Positions 57,961-64,000 of a DNA stretch of 64,000 nt are shown here, piece by piece. The notes beneath the pieces were generated by a model. That model saw nothing but the letters and a program-made list of their open reading frames with translations. It searched no databases and was not told the origin of the DNA. The stretch's first letter is position 1. Every line of letters begins with the position of its first letter. Origin of the DNA: Vandammella animalimorsus. Lineage in GTDB: Bacteria; Pseudomonadota; Gammaproteobacteria; Burkholderiales; Burkholderiaceae_C. Made by a program: the position numbers and the translations under genes. The DNA is taken from contig NZ_NSJB01000001.1 in the NCBI RefSeq assembly GCF_002285265.1, forward strand, positions 985,642 to 1,049,641, read 5' to 3'.

Positions 57961-59037
57961 ATGCCCGCAGCCGCCATGCCCATCACCACCCACATCCTGC
58001 CCTTTGCCGCCGTGCACGGCATGCAGGCCTTTTTTGCGGCCAGCGGCGCGCAGCTGCCGCTGCCGGCGCTGCAGGCCCTGCTGGGCCAGGCGGCCGCGCC
58101 GCAGTGGCTGAACTTGCCAGGCGACAGCCCGCTCATGCCCCACGAGCTGGCGCTGCTGCAAACTGCCTGGCCCGATGCGGCAGAGGCCGCCGCCGCCGCG
58201 GCCACGGCAGCGGCAGGCGCGCCCGGCAGCGAGGGCCTGCCCGCGCTGGCGGCGCTGCGCGCCTTGCAGCATGGCCTGGCCGTGCAGCCCGGCCAGGGCT
58301 GGGCGCTGGTCACGCCCTGCCATTTGCAGATCCGCACCGATGCCATCGTGCTGCACGACCCGGCGCAACTGGCGCTGAGCGCGGCGCACAACGCCGCGCT
58401 GCTGGCGGCGCTGCGCGCGCTGTGGGGCGATGGCGCACAGGGCCAGGCCGAGGATGGCCTGCAGCTGTGGCCGCTGCCCGATGGCCAATGGCTGGCGCAG
58501 GCGCCGTGGCTGGCGGCTCTGGTCATGCCCTCGCTGGAGCGCGTCATCGGCCAGGACGTGCGCCACTGGCTGCCCGGCCTGGGCGGCGCGAGCGGCGCGG
58601 CCAGCACCTTGCAGCGCCTGCAGACCGAGGCGCAAATGCTGCTCTACACCCACCCGGTCAACGACGAGCGCGCCGCGCAAGGCCTGGCCCCGGTCAACGC
58701 GCTGTGGTTCTCCGGCACGGGCGTGGTGCCGCCGCAGGCCGCCGCCGCGCAACCGCGCCTGGCGCATATCCACCTGCACACGGCGCTGCGCGACGCCGCA
58801 CTGGCGGGCGACTTCCACGCCTGGGCTGCGCAATGGCAGGCGCTGGACGCCAGCTTGCTGCAACAGCTCTTGACCGCGCCGCCCGGCGCCGAAGGCCCGG
58901 CCTGGCAATTGCTGCTGGCCGGCGAGCGGCGCGCCGCCTGGCTCAGGCCGCAGCCGCCGCACTGGCGCCAGCGCCTGCGCCAGGCCCTGGGCCTGCGCCC
59001 GCGCGACGCCGCCATGCAGCTGCTGCAGCAACTGTAG
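57961..59037 (+). CDS. phosphoglycerate mutase-like (RpfE-type regulatory) protein
   Basis: 358 aa, from ATG 57961 or ATG 57976. Recognisable blocks for this betaproteobacterial family: PLPALQALLGQA, LVTPCHLQIRTDAIVLHDPAQLALS, QTEAQMLLYTHPVNDERAAQGLAPVNALWFSGTG. These are often named phosphoglycerate mutase or RpfE regulator by homology; I see no proof of either activity. The typical neighbour is recJ, as here (74 bp downstream). Soluble protein, Ala-rich insert at about 72-95. Confidence 0.75.
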   Translation: MPAAAMPITTHILPFAAVHGMQAFFAASGAQLPLPALQALLGQAAAPQWLNLPGDSPLMPHELALLQTAWPDAAEAAAAAATAAAGAPGSEGLPALAALRALQHGLAVQPGQGWALVTPCHLQIRTDAIVLHDPAQLALSAAHNAALLAALRALWGDGAQGQAEDGLQLWPLPDGQWLAQAPWLAALVMPSLERVIGQDVRHWLPGLGGASGAASTLQRLQTEAQMLLYTHPVNDERAAQGLAPVNALWFSGTGVVPPQAAAAQPRLAHIHLHTALRDAALAGDFHAWAAQWQALDASLLQQLLTAPPGAEGPAWQLLLAGERRAAWLRPQPPHWRQRLRQALGLRPRDAAMQLLQQL

Positions 59038-59110
59038 ATCGACCGCCTGCGCCCCGAACACCTCGATCACAGCACCACCGAACAGGACAACCCAACAGGA
59101 CAACCCCGCC

Positions 59111-60820
59111 TTGAAATACCGCCAGCGCCCCGCCGCCCCGCACGCCCAGCAAGCCCTGCAGCAAGCCGGCATTGCGCCGCTGCTGGCCCAGCTCTACGCC
59201 GCGCGCGGCATTGCCGATGTTCGTGAGCTGGACACCCGGCTGCAGGCCCTGCTGCCGCCGGCCACGCTCAAGGGCGCGGCCAGCGCCGCCGCCCTGCTGG
59301 CGCGCGCCATCGCCCAGCGCCAGCGCATCGGCATCGTGGCCGACTACGACTGCGACGGCGCCACCGCCTGCGCCGTGGCGCTGCGCGGGCTGCGCATGCT
59401 CGGCGCGCAAGAGCTGCACTACCTGGTGCCCAACCGCATCGAAGACGGCTACGGCCTCACCCCCCGGCTGGCCGAGCGCATGCACGCCAGCGGCACGCAG
59501 CTGCTGGTGACGGTGGACAACGGCATCGCCAGCATCGAAGGCGTGGCCCGCGCGCGCGATCTGGGCATGCAGGTGCTGATCACCGACCACCACCTGCCCG
59601 GCCCGGCCCTGCCGCAGGCCAACGCACTGGTCAACCCCAACCAGCCCGGCTGCGCCTTCCCCAGCAAACACCTGGCCGGCGTGGGCGTGATGTTCTACAC
59701 CCTGCTGGCGCTGCGCAGCCTGCTGCGCGAGCGCGGCCAGTTCACGGCGCACAACCAGCCCCGGCTGGACAGCCTGCTGCCGCTGGTGGCGCTGGGCACC
59801 GTGGCCGACGTCGTGCCGCTGGACGCCAACAACCGCCTGCTGGCCAGCCAGGGGCTGGCGCGCATCCGCGCCGGGCACATGCCCGCCGGCATGGCCGCGC
59901 TGTTCGAGCTCAGCCGCCGCAACCCGGCGCGCGCCCACGCCAGCGACCTGGGCTTTGCGCTGGCGCCGCGCCTGAACGCCGCCGGCCGCCTGACGGACAT
60001 GACCATCGGCATCGAATGCCTGCTCACCGACGACGCCCAGCGCGCCGCCGAGCTGGCGCAGATGCTCGAGGACATCAACCGCCTGCGCCGCGACCTGGAA
60101 GCGGACATGAAGCAAGTGGCCATCGGCAGCGTGCTGCAAAACCTGGCCCGCGCCCCCCGCCTGCCCGCGGCCATCACCGTCAGCGACGGCGGCTTTCACG
60201 AAGGCGTGGTGGGCATCGTCGCCGCGCGCGTCAAGGAGCAATTTCACCGCCCCACCTTCGTCTTCGCCCCCAGCGCCGCCGAGGACGGCGCCGGCCTGCT
60301 CAAAGGCTCGGGCCGCTCCATCGCCGGCTTTCACCTGCGCGACGCGCTGGACCTGCTGGCCAAGCGCCACCCCGGCGTGCTGGAAAAATTCGGCGGCCAC
60401 GCCATGGCCGCCGGCTGCACGCTGCGCAGCCAGGCCCTGCCCATCTTTCAGGACGCGCTGCAGCGCATCGCCGAAGAATGGCTGGACGAAGCCGCCCTGC
60501 ACGGCCAGACCTGGTGCGACGGCCCGCTGCCGGCGCAATACCGCAGCATCGAAACGGCCGAACTGCTGCAAACCCAGGTCTGGGGCCAGGGCTTTGCCGC
60601 GCCGCTGTTCATGGAGCCGCTGCACGTGCTGGAGCAGCGCGTGGTCGCCAGCCGCCACATGGCGCTGAAAGTGCTGCACCACGGCCAGGTCGTCGAAGGC
60701 ATCTGGTTCGGCCGCACCGAGCGCCTGCCCGAACAGGCCGAGCTGGCCTACCGGCTGGAGACCGACGAATGGATGGGCCGCAAACGCCTGCGCTTTCTGG
60801 TCGAGGCCATGGCCGATTGA
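59111..60820 (+). CDS. recJ: single-stranded-DNA-specific exonuclease RecJ
   Basis: 569 aa 5'-3' exonuclease of the DHH phosphoesterase family. Motifs: VADYDCDGATA, LVTVDNGIAS, LITDHHLPGPAL (DHH), LGTVADVVPLD, and the DHHA1 motif KFGGHAMAAGCT. It acts in RecF-pathway recombination and mismatch repair. Start is TTG 59111 (KYRQRP), the only reasonable one in frame. Length matches E. coli (577 aa). Confidence 0.96.
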   Translation: MKYRQRPAAPHAQQALQQAGIAPLLAQLYAARGIADVRELDTRLQALLPPATLKGAASAAALLARAIAQRQRIGIVADYDCDGATACAVALRGLRMLGAQELHYLVPNRIEDGYGLTPRLAERMHASGTQLLVTVDNGIASIEGVARARDLGMQVLITDHHLPGPALPQANALVNPNQPGCAFPSKHLAGVGVMFYTLLALRSLLRERGQFTAHNQPRLDSLLPLVALGTVADVVPLDANNRLLASQGLARIRAGHMPAGMAALFELSRRNPARAHASDLGFALAPRLNAAGRLTDMTIGIECLLTDDAQRAAELAQMLEDINRLRRDLEADMKQVAIGSVLQNLARAPRLPAAITVSDGGFHEGVVGIVAARVKEQFHRPTFVFAPSAAEDGAGLLKGSGRSIAGFHLRDALDLLAKRHPGVLEKFGGHAMAAGCTLRSQALPIFQDALQRIAEEWLDEAALHGQTWCDGPLPAQYRSIETAELLQTQVWGQGFAAPLFMEPLHVLEQRVVASRHMALKVLHHGQVVEGIWFGRTERLPEQAELAYRLETDEWMGRKRLRFLVEAMAD

Positions 60821-60920
60821 GCGTTTGTTCAAAGAAAGGGCTGCCCAGCGCACCGGACTGAGCACTGCGCCACGGCGATAATGCGGCCCTTTGCCCCTGG
60901 CATTTTCCTGCCCGCACGCC

Positions 60921-63011
60921 GTGGCCATTCCGCAGCATTTTCTGGACGAGTTGAACGCGCGCACCGACATCGTGGATGTGGTCGGGCGCTACGTCACGCT
61001 CAAAAAGGGCGGGGCCAATCTGCTGGGGCTGTGCCCGTTTCACGAGGAAAAGTCGCCCTCCTTCACCGTCAGCCCGAGCAAGCAGTTCTACCACTGCTTT
61101 GGCTGCGGCAAGCATGGCAACGCCATTGGCTTTTTGATGGATTACGCCGGCTTGGGCTTTGTCGATGCCGTCAAGGAGCTGGCACAGCGCGCGGGCCTGC
61201 CCATGCCGCGCCAGGAGCGCGAATCGCCCACGCAGGCGGCCGAGCGCCAGCAGCGCCGCCAGCAGCAAAAGACGCTGGCCGAACTCAACGCCCAAGCGGC
61301 TGCGGCCTACAAGCAGCACCTCAAGCAGGCCAGCGAGGCCATTGTGTATCTGAAGGGCCGGGGCGTGAGCGGCGCCGTCGCGGCGCGCTTTCAACTGGGC
61401 TATGCGCCGCCGGGCGAGCACGCGCTGGCGGCGGTGTTCCCAGACTACGCCGACCCGCAGCTCGAAGACGCCGGTCTGGTGATCTACAAGGCTGAAAGCG
61501 GCCGCCGCTACGATCGCTTCCGCGACCGGCTGATGTTCCCGATCCGCAATGTGCGCGGCGAGACCATCGGCTTTGGCGGGCGCATCATGGGCAGCGGCCA
61601 GCCCAAGTACCTGAACTCGCCGGAGACGCCCATCTTCCACAAAGGCCGCGAGCTGTATGGCCTGTTCGAGGCGCGCCAGGCCATCCGCAGCCAGGGCTAT
61701 GCGCTGGTCTGCGAAGGCTATATGGATGTGGTGGCGCTAGCGCAATGGGGCTTTGCCAACGCCGTGGCCACGCTGGGCACGGCCTGCACCGAGCACCACG
61801 TGCAACTGCTGCTGCGCCACACCGATCAGCTGGTGTTTGCTTTTGACGGCGACAGCGCCGGGCGCAAGGCCGCAGCCAAGGCGCTCGAATGCGCCCTGCC
61901 CTTTGCCGACGAGCGACGCAGCATGCGCTTTTTGTTCCTGCCCAAGGAGCACGACCCGGACAGCTTCATCCGCGAGCGCGGCCAGCAGGCCTTTGCCGAG
62001 CAAGTCGAGCTGGCCATCCCGCTGAGCCAATACCTGCTGCAAGTGGCCAGCCAGGATTGCCAGCTGGCCACCGCCGAGGGCCGCGCGCGCATGGCGCACC
62101 GCGCCCTGCCGCTGTGGGCACTGCTGCCCGAGGGGGCGCTGAAGCTGCAGATCCGTGACGAGGTGGCGCGCATCGCCCAGCTGGCGCGCGAGGATTTGCA
62201 GCAGCTCTGGCAGCAGCAGGCCGCCGCCCTGCGCCCCTTGCGCCCTCAAAGCGCCCAGCCCCCCCAAGCCGGCGCGGCCAGCGCGCACGCACACTCACAC
62301 ACGCAAGGCAGCGCCTACGCCCCCGCCGCCATGCCGCCACCGCTGCACGAGCCGTCCATGCAGGCCTGGCCTGATGGGTTCGACGGCCCGCCCCCGGGCC
62401 TGCCCTACGAGCCACTGGACGACATGCACGACGGCGGCGCGCCGCAATACCCGCCCGCCGCCTGGCCCGGCGCGCCCGCGCCCCATGCCTGGCCGCCGCG
62501 CGACGGGCAGCCGCCCGCATGGCGGCGCAACGCCGCGCACGGCGGCGGCGGGTTGGGCGGCCTGGGCGCTGCGGTGCGCATGCCACAGCGCCTGCGCCCG
62601 CTGCGCCGCGAGGAACACGCCGCCTGCGTGCTGCTGGCCCACATGCCGCTGCTGGAGAGCCTGAGCCAGCAGGACCTGGGCCTGCTGTGCCGCCTGCCCG
62701 CGCCGGACGGGCAGCTCTTTGCCTGGCTCGACGACCACTACCAGCAGCACGGCGCGCAAAGCTGGGCCGAGCTGCAACCGGCGCTGCAACAGGCCCCGCC
62801 CGCCGCTCTGGCCCGGCTGCTGCCGCACATCCAGCGCATCAGCGAACACCCGCTGGAGGACTACCGCGACGAAATCGCCAGCGCACTCAAGCACATCATG
62901 ATCCGCCAGCTGCAGATCGAAATCGACGCCGTGACGCGAACCTACGAGCACGACAGCCAGGCCGGCGCCAAGCTGCGCCAGCTCACCAGCCACCTGGCCG
63001 CGCTGAAGTAA
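60921..63011 (+). CDS. dnaG: DNA primase
   Basis: 696 aa. N-terminal zinc finger with C38, H41, C59 and C62 (CPFHEEKSPSF ... HCFGCG), TOPRIM core (VCEGYMDVVALAQWG; FAFDGDSAGRKAA; FLPKEHDPDSFI) and the C-terminal DnaB-interaction domain. A Pro/His/Gln-rich linker of about 110 residues (about 440-550) makes it longer than E. coli (581 aa). Start is GTG 60921 (AIPQHFLDEL), as in most betaproteobacterial primases. It lies 100 bp after recJ; rpsU, yqeY and rpoD, the usual partners, are not adjacent. Confidence 0.96.
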   Translation: MAIPQHFLDELNARTDIVDVVGRYVTLKKGGANLLGLCPFHEEKSPSFTVSPSKQFYHCFGCGKHGNAIGFLMDYAGLGFVDAVKELAQRAGLPMPRQERESPTQAAERQQRRQQQKTLAELNAQAAAAYKQHLKQASEAIVYLKGRGVSGAVAARFQLGYAPPGEHALAAVFPDYADPQLEDAGLVIYKAESGRRYDRFRDRLMFPIRNVRGETIGFGGRIMGSGQPKYLNSPETPIFHKGRELYGLFEARQAIRSQGYALVCEGYMDVVALAQWGFANAVATLGTACTEHHVQLLLRHTDQLVFAFDGDSAGRKAAAKALECALPFADERRSMRFLFLPKEHDPDSFIRERGQQAFAEQVELAIPLSQYLLQVASQDCQLATAEGRARMAHRALPLWALLPEGALKLQIRDEVARIAQLAREDLQQLWQQQAAALRPLRPQSAQPPQAGAASAHAHSHTQGSAYAPAAMPPPLHEPSMQAWPDGFDGPPPGLPYEPLDDMHDGGAPQYPPAAWPGAPAPHAWPPRDGQPPAWRRNAAHGGGGLGGLGAAVRMPQRLRPLRREEHAACVLLAHMPLLESLSQQDLGLLCRLPAPDGQLFAWLDDHYQQHGAQSWAELQPALQQAPPAALARLLPHIQRISEHPLEDYRDEIASALKHIMIRQLQIEIDAVTRTYEHDSQAGAKLRQLTSHLAALK

Positions 63012-63085
63012 GGGCCTCTGTACAAAATCTCGGTGCCAGCGGGCAAGAAGCGGCCTGGGATGGGCTGCAAGGCGCAAAACGCAGC
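63012..63085 (+). repeat. dispersed intergenic repeat, copy C
   Basis: Starts GGGCCTCTGTACAAAATCTC one base after the dnaG stop and ends GGGCTGCAAGGCGCAAAACG. It is the third copy, same orientation as A and B. Confidence 0.8.
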
Positions 63086-63140
63086 AGGCGCGCCGCGCCC
63101 GCATGGCCTATGATCGCTGCCCTCTTGTTGCACAAGGAGC

Positions 63141-63623
63141 ATGAAATTGCTGAAACTCCCCAAACTCCAAGGCTTGGCGCTTGCCATGGCCATGCTGGGC
63201 GGCACGGCCATGGCCGCCGATGAAGCCAAGAAACCGGCCGAAGTGAACGGCCTGCTGACGGTCCAAAGCGCGCACTCGGCCGCAGAGTCGGTCAAGCGCA
63301 TCGAAGAGGCGCTCAAGGCCAAGGGCCTGACGATCTTTGCCGTCATCGACCACCAACAAGCCGCCAAGGACCACCAACTGGACATGCCAGCGGCCAGCGT
63401 CATCGTGTTCGGCAATCCCAAGCTGGGCACGCCGATGATGCAGCAGGCCCCTACGCTGGCCATCGATCTGCCCTCCAAAGTGCTGGTCTGGGAAGATGGC
63501 AAAGGCCATGTGTTCGTCTCCATGAACACCGCCAGCTACATGGGCCAGCGCCACCACCTGCCCGAGGCCGTGACCGCGCCGCTGGCTGGCCTGGAAAAAC
63601 TGGTGCCCGCTGCAGTGCAGTAG
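63141..63623 (+). CDS. DUF302 domain-containing exported protein
   Basis: 160 aa. Signal peptide LQGLALAMAMLGGTAMA cleaved near residue 26. The mature part is a DUF302 domain: TVQSAHSAAESVKRIEEALKAKGLTIFAVIDHQQAA, then ASVIVFGNPKLGTPMMQQAP and IDLPSKVLVWED. DUF302 has a small alpha/beta fold of unknown function. AAGGAG ends only one base before ATG 63141, unusually close. An IS4-type element begins 45 bp downstream. Confidence 0.88.
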   Translation: MKLLKLPKLQGLALAMAMLGGTAMAADEAKKPAEVNGLLTVQSAHSAAESVKRIEEALKAKGLTIFAVIDHQQAAKDHQLDMPAASVIVFGNPKLGTPMMQQAPTLAIDLPSKVLVWEDGKGHVFVSMNTASYMGQRHHLPEAVTAPLAGLEKLVPAAVQ

Positions 63624-63667
63624 AGCACCGCCACGCCACAAGCCGAAAAAAGGGGGCCCTCAAGGCC

Positions 63668-64000
63668 TAATGCCGTTCACTTAACCCAGTGAACGGCATT
63701 TTTGTTGGATAGCTGCGGCACACTTTCTGCCAAGTCATTTTTTTCCTTGGCACAGATGCCCCGCAAACACCACCTTTACCCTGACTTTGGCTCACTCACC
63801 CGCAACCTTGACCCTCAATGGATAGCACAAGCCCTGGCAACCACGGGCTGCGCCAGTGTGCGCAAGCGCAAGTTGCCTGCCGAGCGGGTGGTCTGGCTGG
63901 TCATTGCCCTGGCGATGTACCGCCACCAATCCATGGCGCAAGTCGTTGCCGACCTGGATCTGGCTCTACCCGATGAGATCAACCCCGACATCGCCAAGAG
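63668..64000 (+). mobile_element. IS4-family insertion sequence, left end (runs off the window)
   Basis: Begins TAATGCCGTTCACTTAA, which resembles the left terminus of E. coli IS4 as I remember it, and encloses the start of an IS4-type transposase. Bases 63669-63699 also form a hairpin (AATGCCGTTCACT with AGTGAACGGCATT, then a T-run) that may stop read-through from the DUF302 gene. Confidence 0.75.
63756..64000 (+). CDS. IS4-family transposase, N-terminal part (cut by window edge)
   Basis: The first 81 residues: MPRKHHLYPDFGSL, NLDPQWIAQALATTGCASVRKRKLPAE, RVVWLVIALAMYRHQSM. This matches the N-terminal domain of IS4 transposases (R-x-R-K/R-LP followed by a hydrophobic helix). The DDE catalytic domain lies beyond the window. 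No disruption is seen in the visible part, so the element could be intact. Confidence 0.85.
   Translation, partial: MPRKHHLYPDFGSLTRNLDPQWIAQALATTGCASVRKRKLPAERVVWLVIALAMYRHQSMAQVVADLDLALPDEINPDIAK

Overview
The window looks like chromosomal DNA of a high-GC betaproteobacterium, most probably Burkholderiales and within that Comamonadaceae. The basis is very GC-rich codon third positions; Bug/TctC-type, TRAP and DASS transporters; a DUF3567 protein; a paired cphA/cphA' cyanophycin locus with its DUF1854 and ABC-transporter partners; and a lysine/alanine-rich extended RpoD. This placement is inference from gene content; there is no rRNA gene, and I recognised no tRNA.

Layout. 1-9.3 kb: trmJ (cut by the window edge), suhB, a large DUF349 protein, erpA, a bactofilin, a DUF6776-like membrane protein and an acyl-CoA ligase. 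9.6-12.2 kb: rpoD with its own terminator. 12.7-20.9 kb: a divergent cyanophycin locus, with cphA' and cphA leftward and a zinc-ribbon ABC exporter plus DUF1854 protein rightward. 21-25 kb: DUF3567 protein, an unknown secreted protein, purU, ubiA and a cytochrome b561. 25.1-25.6 kb: a decayed IS481-type transposase. 25.6-31 kb: an FAD-linked oxidase, a lipoprotein, a stand-alone trpB and a DASS transporter. 31-36 kb: grpE-dnaK-dnaJ-HIT, with a four-helix-bundle (S23) gene bounded by inverted repeats lying exactly between dnaK and dnaJ.

36.1-38.9 kb is a visibly AT-richer accessory patch. It holds an IS481 remnant, a three-gene toxin-antitoxin-like module, a frameshifted thermonuclease gene and a small secreted protein. 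38.9-47.6 kb: a MORN-repeat/C13-type protease, a TauE/SafE exporter, TRAP permeases dctM and dctQ, a DASS carrier and the TRAP binding protein dctP. 47.7-51.1 kb: the isoprenoid operon xseB-ispA-dxs. 51.6-57.8 kb: a Rieske oxygenase, metNI, rnhA, a Bug-type binding protein and an M20 amidohydrolase. 57.9-63.6 kb: a phosphoglycerate-mutase-like protein, recJ, dnaG and a DUF302 protein. The last 330 bases are the left end of an IS4-family element.

Most of the window is core metabolism and information processing. The points that stand out are the inverted-repeat-bounded S23 unit in the dnaK-dnaJ operon, the cyanophycin locus with two uncharacterised partner genes, a dispersed intergenic repeat of about 75 bp in three copies, the MORN-protease fusion and the three-gene TA-like module.
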